The notes: a model not told the origin generated them from the sequence alone. A stretch of DNA of 64,000 bases from Desulfurispora thermophila DSM 16022 (GCF_000376385.1 NZ_AQWN01000003.1:62001-126000), one strand, 5' to 3'. Counted from the first letter of the stretch, positions 1-7,796 are shown. Made by a program: numbers and translations.

Positions 1-279
1 GGCCAGCTGGGCCAGCACAAGCGGCCCGGCGTCACGCTGGTGGGTTTTGCGGCCGAGACTGCGGACCTGTTGCAAAACGCGGCGGACAAACTGCGCCGCA
101 AAAATCTGGACCTGATTGTGGCCAATGATGTCACTGTCCCGGGGGCTGGTTTTGGCAGTGACACCAATGTTGTCAAGTTGCTCTATGCGGATGGCAGTGT
201 CAAGGATGTGCCGCGCCTGGACAAACTGGAGCTGGCGCATCTGATCTGGGACGAGGTGCTCAGGCTGCGCGGCAAATAG
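1..279 (+). CDS. coaBC: CoaBC C-terminal part (partial, cut by window start)
   Basis: This is the last 92 codons of the bifunctional phosphopantothenoylcysteine synthetase/decarboxylase, a cytoplasmic enzyme of coenzyme A synthesis. The reading frame is open from base 1 to the TAA at 277. The residues seen belong to the CoaB synthetase half: 'LVGFAAET' followed by 'KNLDLIVANDV', and a tail with 'GFGSDTN', which are typical of the nucleotide- and substrate-binding part of CoaB. The N-terminal CoaC flavoprotein half lies outside the window. A strong hairpin follows the stop directly, so this gene probably ends its transcript. Confidence 0.9.
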   Translation, partial: GQLGQHKRPGVTLVGFAAETADLLQNAADKLRRKNLDLIVANDVTVPGAGFGSDTNVVKLLYADGSVKDVPRLDKLELAHLIWDEVLRLRGK

Positions 280-305
280 AAAAGCACGGCGATGGCCGTG
301 CTTTT
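280..305. terminator. Bidirectional rho-independent terminator
   Basis: An 11-bp stem AAAAGCACGGC / GCCGTGCTTTT with a GATG loop lies just after the coaBC stop. It carries T-rich ends on both strands, so it can also terminate the minus-strand operon that ends at 368. Confidence 0.85.
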
Positions 306-367
306 CTGTTACGGGAGAAATGCATTGCCCTGGAAAGTGTGGTCAAGCCAGTATGCGTCCGCTGAAA

Positions 368-727
368 TTAATAGTTGTGTGTACCAATTACCACTGGCTT
401 GCCAAACTTGTTCTGCAGCATCTGGGATATTTTTTCCAGATTGATGGGGCAGGCCGCGGTCTGGTTGGCTTTCACCATGCAGGTGCCCAGGTGAATGGCG
501 TCGATGTCCACGTCCAGGTAATCGGCCATTTCCATCACCAGCTGGGCCTTGGGCATAACCAGACCGGGGCAGTCCCCGCAGCCGAACATGGCCACCACGC
601 GCACATCGTCATCGTAGCGGGCAAACTCGCCGTCTTTTTTCTCGGAAGCCTTGAAGCACTTCATACAGGCCATGCAATGAATGTCCCGGATTTTGGCGCA
701 GGTGATAATGGCGATCCTTTTACTCAC
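368..727 (-). CDS. CGGC domain-containing protein (predicted metal-binding)
   Basis: A 119-residue cytoplasmic protein of the CGGC-domain family, whose function is not established; the family is thought to bind metal through its cysteines. The sequence shows 'TCAKIRDIHCMACMKCFKA' near the N-terminus, 'FGCGDCPG' in the middle and 'HLGTCMVKANQTAACP' near the end, eight cysteines in all. I chose the GTG at 727 because AGGAGGT lies 8 bases upstream; the in-frame ATG at 787 has no ribosome site. It is the last gene of a minus-strand set with the thioredoxin-like gene and the NUDIX gene. The family call is fairly sure, the role is not. Confidence 0.75.
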   Translation of the reverse strand: MSKRIAIITCAKIRDIHCMACMKCFKASEKKDGEFARYDDDVRVVAMFGCGDCPGLVMPKAQLVMEMADYLDVDIDAIHLGTCMVKANQTAACPINLEKISQMLQNKFGKPVVIGTHNY

Positions 728-802
728 AACAAGATACCTCCTGCAGATATTAATATTCTGTCCATTGGATTTCGCCACGGCTTTCATTTATCCTGCAGGA
801 GT

Positions 803-1099
803 TCAAAAATCTTTAAGCGTTTTCAGCGATACCTTGATTGTGCTAACAACGTTGCCCTCCAGTTTTTGCCGGATTAGCTCCCGCAGTCTGTCCAGGCTGG
901 CGGTTTTGCCAATCACCTGGTCTCCCAGAACATAATAGGGACGCAGGGGTAAATCGGGTGTTATCATTGCCGCGCTGGCTTCGTCCAGCACTACTTCCAG
1001 TTGACCGGCAAACTCCTCCTGCAAGCACATGGCCTGGTAGACCATGTGGCGGCAACTGGCGCCGGCCGGTTTGGTTAAACATACTAACAGTTTGAGCAA
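803..1099 (-). CDS. Small protein, possibly thioredoxin-like fold
   Basis: A 98-residue protein that I do not recognise with certainty. It opens with a short beta-like stretch, 'LLKLLVCLTKP', then a cysteine-containing helix ('ASCRHMVYQAMCLQ'), a strand, and later 'PYYVLGDQVIGK' followed by a helix. That order resembles a thioredoxin or glutaredoxin fold, including a proline before the third strand, but there is no CxxC. The TTG at 1099 sits 8 bases after AGGAGG; the TTG at 1105 is only 2 bases from it. It lies between the NUDIX gene and the CGGC gene on the same strand, so the three are probably co-transcribed. Confidence 0.55.
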   Translation of the reverse strand: MLKLLVCLTKPAGASCRHMVYQAMCLQEEFAGQLEVVLDEASAAMITPDLPLRPYYVLGDQVIGKTASLDRLRELIRQKLEGNVVSTIKVSLKTLKDF

Positions 1100-1101
1100 A
1101 C

Positions 1102-1770
1102 TCAACTCCTCCTGCCGTATACCGGGTGCGCGGGCCAGATGAGCTGGCAGAAATGGAACAGGATCTTTGCTGTGAAGCCCCAGATGAAATATTTTTGGTA
1201 TGTAAAGTAATACATGGGGAAGGAAGCCCTTTTTTGCCAGCCGGCTTGATATGTGCTGGGAATGCGGTCAAAAGGGAAGTCGGCTGCATAGCGGGTGGCC
1301 ACCTCAAACTCGGAAATACCGGGCGGGTTATCCGCCAGGAACTGCAGGGGCACGGTGAAGATTTCGGCTACTTCCTGGCTGCTGGGAGTGAACTCTGCGG
1401 TGTTAATTATCCCCACAAAGGGATGAATGAGCATCCCGTAGGGTATGACCAGCCGGCCCATTTCCCCCAGGATTTCTATTTGATCCGGCTCAATGCCCAG
1501 CTCTTCACAGGTTTCCCGCCGGGCGGTGAGCATGGGCAACTCCCCGGCTTCCATGCGGCCGCCGGGGAAACATATCTCGCCGGGCTGGCGGCTTAAGTCC
1601 CGGGCGCGCACCTCGAAAAGCACGGCCGGCGCACCGGTGCTATCCGGCAGCAGGGGCAGCAGCACGGCAGCGCGGTAGTACATCTCCTCGTCTATGAGCA
1701 ACTTGCCGGCGTTTTCCCCGGCCGGGGATAAACGGTTTTGCAGGCGGGTAAGCAGATCTTTCCAGAGCAT
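1102..1770 (-). CDS. NUDIX hydrolase, CoA pyrophosphatase type
   Basis: A 222-residue NUDIX protein, most like the CoA pyrophosphatase (NudL / Nudt7) branch that cleaves CoA to 4'-phosphopantetheine and 3',5'-ADP. The Nudix box is visible as 'GGRMEAGELPMLTARRETC' followed by 'EELG', giving the G-x5-E-x7-RE-x2-EE-x-G pattern of metal-binding glutamates. Just before it is 'LSRQPGEICFPGG', which matches the extra CoA-type signature upstream of the box. AGGAG precedes the ATG. It is first in the minus-strand trio. Substrate assignment rests on the extended motif and was not tested. Confidence 0.82.
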   Translation of the reverse strand: MLWKDLLTRLQNRLSPAGENAGKLLIDEEMYYRAAVLLPLLPDSTGAPAVLFEVRARDLSRQPGEICFPGGRMEAGELPMLTARRETCEELGIEPDQIEILGEMGRLVIPYGMLIHPFVGIINTAEFTPSSQEVAEIFTVPLQFLADNPPGISEFEVATRYAADFPFDRIPSTYQAGWQKRASFPMYYFTYQKYFIWGFTAKILFHFCQLIWPAHPVYGRRS

Positions 1771-1811
1771 AAAATAATTCTCCTAAAAATATTGTAAGCT
1801 TAGATTATTTT

Positions 1812-1820
1812 ATTATAGCA
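1812..1820 (-). promoter_or_regulatory. Extended -10 promoter for the NUDIX operon
   Basis: Read on the minus strand, TGCTATAAT is a perfect extended -10 element (TGnTATAAT) about 40 bases before the NUDIX start. No good -35 hexamer is seen, as is usual for extended -10 promoters. Confidence 0.5.
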
Positions 1821-1862
1821 TGTATGGTAGTTAATGATGGTGGTTTTTTGGGGAGAGTGATA

Positions 1863-2321
1863 TTGTTGCAACCGGTTATTTTTGCTGCTGCGGGTTGCAA
1901 ATCCTGGCAGCGGGCCCTGGAGATTCACGCCCGGGGTGTGCCGGTGGCCTTTGCCACCATGGACGGGCAGGCGGTGCAGGCGGCGCTGGGCCTATCCCGC
2001 CTTGTGCCCATTTACTTTTACGAATCGGGCTGAAATGATGACCGGCGCATCCTCGCCGGGGGCGAGGTGGTGGATTACTGGTCCGTGCCGGATGATGTGG
2101 AAAGTCTGGAGCAGCTGGTGAATAGCTTTGAAGACTACTGGTCGCTCAAGTGGCGGGAGAGTGTGCTCTGGCCACGGGAACCTTTTACCTACCATGCCTG
2201 TTGGGAAGGGTTTCTGGCGGTTCGACTGACTGATTTGCAAATCACCCTGGAACTACCTGAATTTGTGCGTCAGGTGCGCCAGGAGCCAAACAATAAGGTT
2301 TTTTTCATCATGGTGGGCTGA
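1863..2321 (+). CDS. Candidate selenoprotein (in-frame TGA at 2031) or nonsense-broken gene
   Basis: One reading frame runs from TTG 1863 (GGGGAGAG about 6 bases upstream) to TGA 2319, interrupted only by TGA at 2031-2033. Read through, it gives 152 residues with the TGA at residue 57, in the context 'YFYESG-U-NDDRR'. The 56 residues before it ('AAGCKSWQRALEIHARGVP') and the 95 after it ('DDVESLEQLVNSFEDYW') both look like real protein with the local codon bias. Starting 17 bases after the TGA is a 7-bp GC stem CCTCGCC-GGG-GGCGAGG, whose G-rich loop lies 24 bases from the TGA, inside the range known for bacterial SECIS elements. selC lies 2.3 kb away. I do not recognise the family. The alternative is a simple nonsense mutation. 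Confidence 0.5.
2042..2067 (+). promoter_or_regulatory. Candidate SECIS hairpin downstream of TGA 2031
   Basis: CCTCGCC (2051-2057) pairs with GGCGAGG (2061-2067) around a GGG loop. An overlapping alternative is CCGGCG (2042-2047) with CGCCGG (2054-2059). The distance from TGA to loop is 24 or 14 bases respectively. A GC-rich genome makes chance hairpins common, so this is only suggestive. Confidence 0.4.
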
Positions 2322-2328
2322 AAAAAAT

Positions 2329-2357
2329 TTGTCTTTGGTATGACGTTGTGGTAATAT
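2329..2357 (+). promoter_or_regulatory. SigA-type promoter for the zinc-ribbon gene
   Basis: TTGTCT (2329-2334) and TAATAT (2352-2357) are separated by 17 bases. Transcription would begin near 2364, so the GTG at 2366 would be almost leaderless, which argues for a later start codon. Confidence 0.6.
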
Positions 2358-2398
2358 AGCAACAAGTGAAAATCATCACTACAGGGGTGAGCAGGGGT

Positions 2399-2560
2399 TT
2401 GGTTTGTGTAAATTGCAGCAGTCAGCTGATACCGGTGAAAACCGCCAACCCGCAGGTGATAGTGGATATTTACGATCTGGACTTTGTCAATTGCCAGGAA
2501 GCAGTGATCTGGTGTTGTGAGATCTGCGGGTATACCAGAGTGACCTGTGTGCAGGAGTAG
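2399..2560 (+). CDS. Small zinc-ribbon protein
   Basis: A small protein, 53 residues from the TTG at 2399, with two cysteine knuckles: 'VCVNC' at the N-terminus and 'CCEICGY' near the C-terminus. This is the two-CxxC layout of a zinc ribbon. Between them lies a short acidic stretch ('DIYDLDFVNC'). The frame is also open from GTG 2366 and GTG 2387, but the promoter at 2329 predicts a transcript start near 2364, and GGGGTG sits about 9 bases before TTG 2399. It is a single gene with its own promoter and terminator. Function is unknown. Confidence 0.6.
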   Translation: MVCVNCSSQLIPVKTANPQVIVDIYDLDFVNCQEAVIWCCEICGYTRVTCVQE

Positions 2561-2566
2561 TTAGCG

Positions 2567-2596
2567 AAAAGGCCGTGCCCGGTGGCGCGGCCTTTT
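2567..2596 (+). terminator. Rho-independent terminator after the zinc-ribbon gene
   Basis: AAAAGGCCG pairs with CGGCCTTTT around a loop of about 12 bases, immediately after the stop codon. Confidence 0.7.
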
Positions 2597-2665
2597 GGGT
2601 TGCGGTGGTATATGTGTGACGTGGGGCAGACCTGTCGGGTAAAATGGTTGGGCATTTTAGTCTGT

Positions 2666-3202
2666 TTATTCGGGCGGTGGACAGATCAGTCCGGCCTGGG
2701 CGGGGTACAGCATTTCCAGGCTGGTGGGGGAATTGATGATCTCCACCGGTGTGCCCACCGGTATGCGCTTAAACAGCCAGGCAATGTCGCTGTTGTGCAT
2801 GCGGATACAGCCGGCCGAGGCATACTTGCCTATGGATGCCGGGTTGGCGTTGCCGTGAATGCCGTACTGGTGCCCGCCGCCCACGGACAGGCCCAGCCAG
2901 TATTTGCCCAGGGGATTTCCGGGGTGACCGCCGGGTATTTTCAAACGGGCATAATAGGGATTGGTAATTTTGCACACCACTTGAAAAACCCCTTCCGGGG
3001 TGTAGGTGGGCTGGCGTCCAGTGGCTACGGGGAAAATCCCGTTGAATTGTCCGTTTTCCACCAGAGCCAGTTGATTGGTTCCCTTATTGATAATTATTTT
3101 ACTGCTGATTATACCGGCGGCGCTGGCCGGGTTTAGCGCGAGCAGACATAAAAGGCCGGCGAGTAAAAAAGTGTGCAGCCCTTTGAGCAGGTATTGGGGC
3201 AT
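2666..3202 (-). CDS. L,D-transpeptidase (YkuD domain), secreted
   Basis: A 178-residue exported enzyme that forms or remodels 3-3 peptidoglycan cross-links. Residues 1-30 form a signal peptide: a positively charged start, then 'TFLLAGLLCLLALNPASA' with an AxA cleavage site. The YkuD domain follows, with the catalytic signature 'HGNANPASIGKYASAGCIRM', which holds the conserved histidine, the 'S-x-GC-x-R' core and the nucleophilic cysteine. The ATG at 3202 has GGGAGGT 6 bases upstream; the longer frame to 3256 does not. No LysM or other cell-wall anchor is present. In spore formers these proteins often act in the spore or cell envelope, but the stage is not shown here. Confidence 0.88.
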   Translation of the reverse strand: MPQYLLKGLHTFLLAGLLCLLALNPASAAGIISSKIIINKGTNQLALVENGQFNGIFPVATGRQPTYTPEGVFQVVCKITNPYYARLKIPGGHPGNPLGKYWLGLSVGGGHQYGIHGNANPASIGKYASAGCIRMHNSDIAWLFKRIPVGTPVEIINSPTSLEMLYPAQAGLICPPPE

Positions 3203-3260
3203 GTCTATACCTCCCACAAGCAAGGTGTTCCTGATGGAGCAGGCCAAAAAAGGCAATACT

Positions 3261-3287
3261 ATTATACCATATATTTACATATATGGT
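3261..3287 (-). promoter_or_regulatory. -10 box overlapped by a perfect palindrome (possible operator)
   Basis: On the minus strand TATAAT (3266-3261) is directly abutted by the palindrome ACCATATA-N6-TATATGGT (3266-3287), which fills the space where the -35 element would be. No TTGACA-like -35 is present. The layout suggests an operator that controls the L,D-transpeptidase gene. Confidence 0.45.
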
Positions 3288-3381
3288 ATATAAACCAAAA
3301 CTATTACTGGTTGCTGTTCAGGAACACCGTGCGGGTGGGAAGCAATTGGTTTGCTTTAGGACCTGGGGCAGGCCCGGGTTG

Positions 3382-4566
3382 TTATTTACCGGGCCTGGTG
3401 GGGGATGGGGTTTGTCTTGTCCGGGCGGTGTATTTGTAAAACCCGGCGCCCAGCAGCAGGAGCAACAGGGAAAAGGCCAGCAGCGCACCGCTGAAGGAAA
3501 AACAATCGGTCAGCCAGCCGCCGGCGGCCGGGCCCAGCAGCAATCCCACCGAGTAGGCGGCGTTGACCAGGGCGTAACTGCGGCCGTAGCTCTCCTCGCC
3601 CTTCCGGTCGGAATATTCCGCCAGCAGGGGCAGGCAGGGGGTAGTCATAGCGCAGCAGGCGGCGCTGAAAACCCCTGCCGCTGCATACAGGGATACGAGA
3701 TCCGGGGCCAGGGCCAGGGCAGGCAGGGATATAGCCGTGACCAGCAGGCCGGGCAGGATTAACGGCAGGTAGCCCTTTTTATCTCCCAGGTGTCCCCAGA
3801 AGGGCCGGGTACCGAAATAGACCAGGCTCATATAGCCAAACATCAGGCCGATGTCGCGGCTGTTCTGATGAAAGCGGTTGGTCAGGTGCAGGGGCAGCAG
3901 GGGCTCCAGCATACCGAGGCTGAAGCTGCTGGCGGCCACCAGCAGGATGATCATAAGGATTTTCATATCGGCCAGGTTGCCGTAGCCGGACTGTTCCTGT
4001 GCTTCCCGGTTGGTTTCGGACAGGGACCGGCCAAAAGCGGGTAGCGCCAGGACCAGAACCAGCCCGGCCGTGCTGAAAAAGGGCGCGGCATAGCCCAGGC
4101 TGTGAAAAGCCACCCCGCTGAAAACCGGGCCGGCAATTGTGCCCAGACCGGTGACGGCCATCATCCAGCCCAGTCCGCTGCCCCGCTGCTGGCGGGGCAG
4201 CAGGGCGGTGGCGGCGGCTAAAGCGGCGGTCCAGATGGCGGCGCCGGCGGCGCCCTGCAGGACACGGGCCAGGACCAGCCACCACAGGTTGTGCACCAGG
4301 GCAAAGAGCAGAGTGGAGGCGGCCAGCAAAAGCATGCCGGCGGCCAGCACGGGCCGGTGTCCCAGGCGGTCGCAGGCGCTGCCGGCCGGGAAACTGGCGG
4401 CAAAAAGAGCCAGCGAATACACGGCGAAGAACGACCCCAGCTGACCGGCACTGAGGTTCAGTTCCCGGGCGTAATAGGGTGCCAGAGGTGTGATTAAACC
4501 GTAGACCAGCGCTTCCATGAACAGGGTCAGGCTGAGCCAGGCCAGGGTGAGGCGGGTTGTGGGCAT
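3382..4566 (-). CDS. MFS transporter
   Basis: A membrane transporter of the major facilitator superfamily, 394 residues with about 12 hydrophobic segments. The loop between segments 2 and 3 carries the family A-motif in the form 'GSACDRLGHRP', and segment 4 contains 'ARVLQGAAGAA'. The general plan fits proton-coupled drug or metabolite efflux, but the substrate cannot be read from the sequence. ATG 4566 has AGGAGTG upstream; the TTG at 4587 lies before that ribosome site and is rejected. It stands alone, downstream of selC on the same strand and separated from it by a terminator. Confidence 0.82.
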   Translation of the reverse strand: MPTTRLTLAWLSLTLFMEALVYGLITPLAPYYARELNLSAGQLGSFFAVYSLALFAASFPAGSACDRLGHRPVLAAGMLLLAASTLLFALVHNLWWLVLARVLQGAAGAAIWTAALAAATALLPRQQRGSGLGWMMAVTGLGTIAGPVFSGVAFHSLGYAAPFFSTAGLVLVLALPAFGRSLSETNREAQEQSGYGNLADMKILMIILLVAASSFSLGMLEPLLPLHLTNRFHQNSRDIGLMFGYMSLVYFGTRPFWGHLGDKKGYLPLILPGLLVTAISLPALALAPDLVSLYAAAGVFSAACCAMTTPCLPLLAEYSDRKGEESYGRSYALVNAAYSVGLLLGPAAGGWLTDCFSFSGALLAFSLLLLLLGAGFYKYTARTRQTPSPTRPGK

Positions 4567-4592
4567 GACGGACGACACTCCTGTCAAATACT

Positions 4593-4618
4593 AAAACCCC
4601 CGCGCTACCGGGGGTTTG
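4593..4618 (-). terminator. Terminator of selC
   Basis: AAACCCCC (4594-4601) pairs with GGGGGTTT (4610-4617). On the minus strand the stem is followed by TTTTAG, just after the 3' end of the tRNA-Sec gene. Confidence 0.7.
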
Positions 4619-4624
4619 TTGCTG

Positions 4625-4722
4625 TGGCGGGAGTGTGTGAGAATCGAACTCACCCGAGACGGGATCGCCGCCTCGCGACCGGTTTTGAAGACCGGGAGCA
4701 CCACCAGGCACCATCCACTCCC
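4625..4722 (-). tRNA. selC: tRNA-Sec (anticodon TCA)
   Basis: A 98-base tRNA on the minus strand with encoded CCA. The anticodon stem and loop read CCGGT-CTTCAAA-ACCGG, which places TCA (reads UGA) at the anticodon. The molecule has an extended acceptor arm starting GGGAGTGG, a long variable arm (GCGAGGCGGCGATCCCGTCTC region), and the T-loop GTTCGATTC. These features identify the selenocysteine tRNA and show that the organism can insert Sec at UGA. No selA, selB or selD lies in the window. Confidence 0.93.
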
Positions 4723-4741
4723 TTATCAAAAAGCACTTAAT

Positions 4742-4770
4742 ATTATACCAGCAGATGCCTGGATAAACAA
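4742..4770 (-). promoter_or_regulatory. Strong SigA promoter of selC
   Basis: On the minus strand TTGTTT (4770-4765), 17 bases, then a perfect TATAAT (4747-4742). The predicted start is near 4735, about 13 bases before the mature tRNA-Sec 5' end. Confidence 0.75.
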
Positions 4771-4879
4771 GAGGTGAATCCGGTTTAATAATCCGGGCAG
4801 GGAAGGATTTTTCCCCTGCCTGCAGAATAAAATAATGCGGGTAGAGAGAAAAATGCTTCTTTGAGTAGGTGCTTGTTAG

Positions 4880-5839
4880 ATGCTGGATATTTTTTATGAA
4901 ATTCGGGATGATCTGGGGAAAGTGGAGGAGATGCTGAAAGAGGTGGTGCAGGCGCCCGAGAAGACCATGACCGAGACCGCCCTGCACCTGATCAATGCCG
5001 GCGGCAAACGCCTGCGTCCGGCATTTTGTTTGCTGGGTGCCAAATTCCACAACTACCACTTGCCTACAGTCCTACCCCTGGCGGTGGCTCTGGAACTGAT
5101 CCACATGGCTTCGCTGGTGCATGACGATGTGGTGGACGCGGCCACGACCAGGCGCGGGGTCCCCACGGTCAAGGCCATGTGGGGCAACCGGTTTTCCACC
5201 CATTTGGGCGATTTTTTGTTTGCCCGCTCTCTGGTGCTGATCTCCCAGTACTCCAACCCGCTGATCCCCCGGGTGCTGGCCAGGACCAGTGTGCAAATGA
5301 CTGAAGGGGAAATAGTGCAGATTGCCACCTCTTTTGATCCACAGCAGACGGTTAAAGATTATTTTTATCGCATCAAACGCAAGACCGCTTTGCTCATTGC
5401 CGCCAGCTGCCAGCTGGGAGCCGTCGCCTGTGGTGCCCCGCCCAGCATCTACATGGCACTGCGCCGCTTTGGCCATTATATAGGTATGGCCTTTCAAATT
5501 ACAGATGATATACTGGATATGACGGCCGATGAGGCCAGGTTGGGCAAGCCGCTGGGCAGTGACATGCGGCAGGGGATATTAACCCTGCCGGTCATATTTG
5601 CCTTGCAGGGACCGCACGGAGCCGAGCTCAAACAAATGGTCACCAGGCGGGACAAGTCCCAGGCTGAAATTGAGAGGGCCATTGACCTGGTGGTCTCCTG
5701 CGGGGCGGTGGAAAAAGCCAACCGGGTGGTCGGGCGGTACATTGACAAGGCGCGCCGCCAGCTGTTGGACCTGCCCGACATACCGGCTCGCCGGACCATG
5801 GCCATCATTGCCGAGTTCATCATTCAGAGAAAGTTTTAA
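4880..5839 (+). CDS. hepT: Polyprenyl (heptaprenyl-type) diphosphate synthase
   Basis: A 319-residue trans-prenyltransferase that lengthens farnesyl diphosphate with isopentenyl diphosphate, most likely to make the menaquinone side chain. The first aspartate-rich motif is 'HDDVVD' at residues 81-86 and the second is 'DDILD' at 209-213; both bind Mg-diphosphate. The N-terminal 'NAGGKRLRPAF' is the usual substrate-binding stretch. Length and motifs match the HepT/IspB family. It is followed within two bases by the tetrapyrrole operon, so quinone and heme synthesis may be co-expressed. The exact chain length cannot be judged from the sequence. Confidence 0.88.
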   Translation: MLDIFYEIRDDLGKVEEMLKEVVQAPEKTMTETALHLINAGGKRLRPAFCLLGAKFHNYHLPTVLPLAVALELIHMASLVHDDVVDAATTRRGVPTVKAMWGNRFSTHLGDFLFARSLVLISQYSNPLIPRVLARTSVQMTEGEIVQIATSFDPQQTVKDYFYRIKRKTALLIAASCQLGAVACGAPPSIYMALRRFGHYIGMAFQITDDILDMTADEARLGKPLGSDMRQGILTLPVIFALQGPHGAELKQMVTRRDKSQAEIERAIDLVVSCGAVEKANRVVGRYIDKARRQLLDLPDIPARRTMAIIAEFIIQRKF

Positions 5840-5840
5840 A

Positions 5841-6509
5841 GTGGGGAAACCGGAGTTGGCTGCTTATTATCACGTGACCATCAACCTGGCCGGACAGCTC
5901 TGTCTGGTGGTGGGTGGCGGCAAAGTGGCCGGGCGTAAAGCGAAGACGCTCCTGGAATGTGGCGCGCGGATCAGACTGGTCAGCCCGCAATTGGTGCCCG
6001 AACTGGACGAGTTGGTGCGCCGCAGCGGCGACAGCATTTTCTATCAGGCGCGCCCCTACCAGCCGGCCGACTTGCATGGTGTGTTGCTGGTGATTGCCGC
6101 TACCGGCGATGTGGAGGTGAACCGCCGCATTGCGCAGGAATGCCGGCACAGGAGTTTGCTGGTGAATGTGGTGAACGATCCGGCCGCGGGCAATTTTTTT
6201 GTGCCGGCCACTGTCAGGCGCGGCGCGTTGACCATAGCCGTCTCCACGGCCGGCAAAAGCCCGCTCCTGTCCAGATATATTCGCCAGGAACTGGAAAGCA
6301 TTTTCCCGCCCCAGTATGCCGAACTGGTGGAACTGCTGGGTGAGTTGAGGGCACAAATTATCAGCCGGGTACAGGATGCAGAGCACCGCCAGGTCTTGCT
6401 GGCCGGTTTGCTGGACGAGCACATCTGGCAGCTTGTGCGCGCTGGACAGTTTGAGCTGGCAAAGGAGAGAATCAGGCATGCAAGTAGTGGTAGTGGGGCT
6501 CAATCATAA
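5841..6509 (+). CDS. Precorrin-2 dehydrogenase / siroheme synthase-type
   Basis: A 222-residue NAD-dependent enzyme of siroheme synthesis that oxidises precorrin-2 to sirohydrochlorin. '[19 protein letters not shown]' near residue 20 is the Rossmann dinucleotide-binding loop; '[15 protein letters not shown]' and '[16 protein letters not shown]'-type sequence ('[18 protein letters not shown]') are diagnostic of the family. There is no fused methyltransferase; that activity lies in the cobA-hemD fusion three genes on. The start is uncertain: GTG 5841 lies directly after the hepT stop, and TTG 5856 has GGGGA upstream. Its end overlaps hemA by 32 bases. Siroheme made here feeds the ahb genes. Confidence 0.88.
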   Translation: MGKPELAAYYHVTINLAGQLCLVVGGGKVAGRKAKTLLECGARIRLVSPQLVPELDELVRRSGDSIFYQARPYQPADLHGVLLVIAATGDVEVNRRIAQECRHRSLLVNVVNDPAAGNFFVPATVRRGALTIAVSTAGKSPLLSRYIRQELESIFPPQYAELVELLGELRAQIISRVQDAEHRQVLLAGLLDEHIWQLVRAGQFELAKERIRHASSGSGAQS

Positions 6510-7782
6510 AACCGCCCCGGTGCAGGTGAGGGAAAAGCTGGCCTTTTCCGAGCACAGTCTGCCGGGAGCGCTGCAGGAGCTGAGGAAATATCAGGGAATA
6601 AATGGCTGTGTGATTATTTCCACTTGTAACCGGACCGAGATCTACGCCGCCGTGGATGAGGAACATGCCGGTGTGGAGTCCATCCTGGACTTTTTGGTCC
6701 GCCGCTCGGGTGTGGAGCGGGTCGAACTGCGCGGTTATCTTTATAACTACGGTTCATATACAGCAGCCCGCCATTTGTTCCGCGTGGCGGCCGGTCTGGA
6801 CTCCATGGTGTTGGGTGAAACGCAAATTCTGGGCCAGGTCAAGCAGGCCCTGGCCATTGCCCAGGAGCACCGGGCCACGGAAAAGATTCTCAATACTCTT
6901 TTCCGCCAGGCCCTCACGGTGGGCAAAAGGGCGCGTACGGAAACCGGCATTGACCAGAATTCGGTGTCCATCAGCTATGCCGCGGTGGAACTGGCCCGGC
7001 AAATTTTCGGCACGTTGCAGGATAGAACCGTGTTGATTATTGGCGCGGGCAAAATGAGCGAGCTCACGGCCCTCCACCTGGTATCCAACGGGGTGAGCGG
7101 CGTAATTGTATCCAACCGCTCTTATGAGCGGGCGGTGCGGCTGGCGGAAAAATTCGGCGGTCAAGCCGTGCGTTTTTCGGAATTGTTTAAATATATGCTG
7201 CGGGCCGACATTGTGATCAGCTGTACGGCCGCCACCCACTATGTGGTGCGCCTGGTCGAGATGCAGCAGGTCATGGAACAGCGCGGTCAGCGCCCGCTGA
7301 TGATTATCGACATAGCTGTGCCCCGGGATGTGGATCCGGCCGTGGGTAACCTGCCCGGGGTGAAGCTGTATGATGTGGACGCGCTGCAGCACGTGATCGA
7401 CCGCAACCTGGAGACGCGGCGCAAGGCCGCTTTGCGGGCGGAAAGCATCATTGAGCAGGAACTGGCCGGTTTTATGCAATGGCTGGGTAGCCTGTACGCC
7501 GTGCCCACCATCACGGCCCTGAAAAAGCTGGGCGAAGACATTAAACAGAAAGAACTGCGGCGGGCCTTCAACCGCCTGGGCGACCTTACGGATCACGACC
7601 GCAAGGTGATCGGTTCTCTGGCCAATTCCATTGTTAATCAATTGCTGCACATGCCTGTGGTGCGCCTGAAGGAATACGCCCTGACACCACAGGGGCAATT
7701 ATATAATGAAGTGCTTTGCCATCTGTTTGACCTGCCCACCGGGGCGGAGGACAAGCCGAACATCCAGGCAGCACAAAAATGA
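6478..7782 (+). CDS. hemA: Glutamyl-tRNA reductase
   Basis: A 434-residue enzyme that reduces glutamyl-tRNA to glutamate-1-semialdehyde with NADPH, the first committed step of C5-pathway tetrapyrrole synthesis. The catalytic cysteine is C50 in 'STCNRTE'. '[13 protein letters not shown]' is the NADPH-binding loop, '[16 protein letters not shown]' with '[10 protein letters not shown]' is the conserved central helix, and the C-terminus is the dimerisation helix. ATG 6478 follows AAAGGAGAG. It overlaps the precorrin-2 dehydrogenase gene, as is common in clostridial heme operons. Confidence 0.95.
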   Translation: MQVVVVGLNHKTAPVQVREKLAFSEHSLPGALQELRKYQGINGCVIISTCNRTEIYAAVDEEHAGVESILDFLVRRSGVERVELRGYLYNYGSYTAARHLFRVAAGLDSMVLGETQILGQVKQALAIAQEHRATEKILNTLFRQALTVGKRARTETGIDQNSVSISYAAVELARQIFGTLQDRTVLIIGAGKMSELTALHLVSNGVSGVIVSNRSYERAVRLAEKFGGQAVRFSELFKYMLRADIVISCTAATHYVVRLVEMQQVMEQRGQRPLMIIDIAVPRDVDPAVGNLPGVKLYDVDALQHVIDRNLETRRKAALRAESIIEQELAGFMQWLGSLYAVPTITALKKLGEDIKQKELRRAFNRLGDLTDHDRKVIGSLANSIVNQLLHMPVVRLKEYALTPQGQLYNEVLCHLFDLPTGAEDKPNIQAAQK

Positions 7783-7796
7783 CAGGAGGACGGGGC

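Noticed and set aside
1824-2033. A separate 69-residue gene starting at ATG 1824 and ending at TGA 2031
   Set aside because: ATG 1824 has no ribosome site, while TTG 1863 does, and the frame continues as plausible protein after the TGA. It is reported as one gene with an in-frame TGA.
3369-3397. CAGGCCCGG / CCGGGCCTG hairpin as terminator of the MFS gene
   Set aside because: No T tract follows it on the minus strand, and the gene's stop codon lies in the loop.
4796-4820. GGCAGGG / CCCTGCC hairpin before hepT as a terminator
   Set aside because: No T tract on either strand; it may only be a leader hairpin.
5072-5497. Long minus-strand frames opposite hepT, cobA-hemD, aspA, hydF and copA
   Set aside because: They lie antisense to well-supported genes, have no ribosome sites, and show the low-complexity composition typical of shadow frames in GC-rich DNA.
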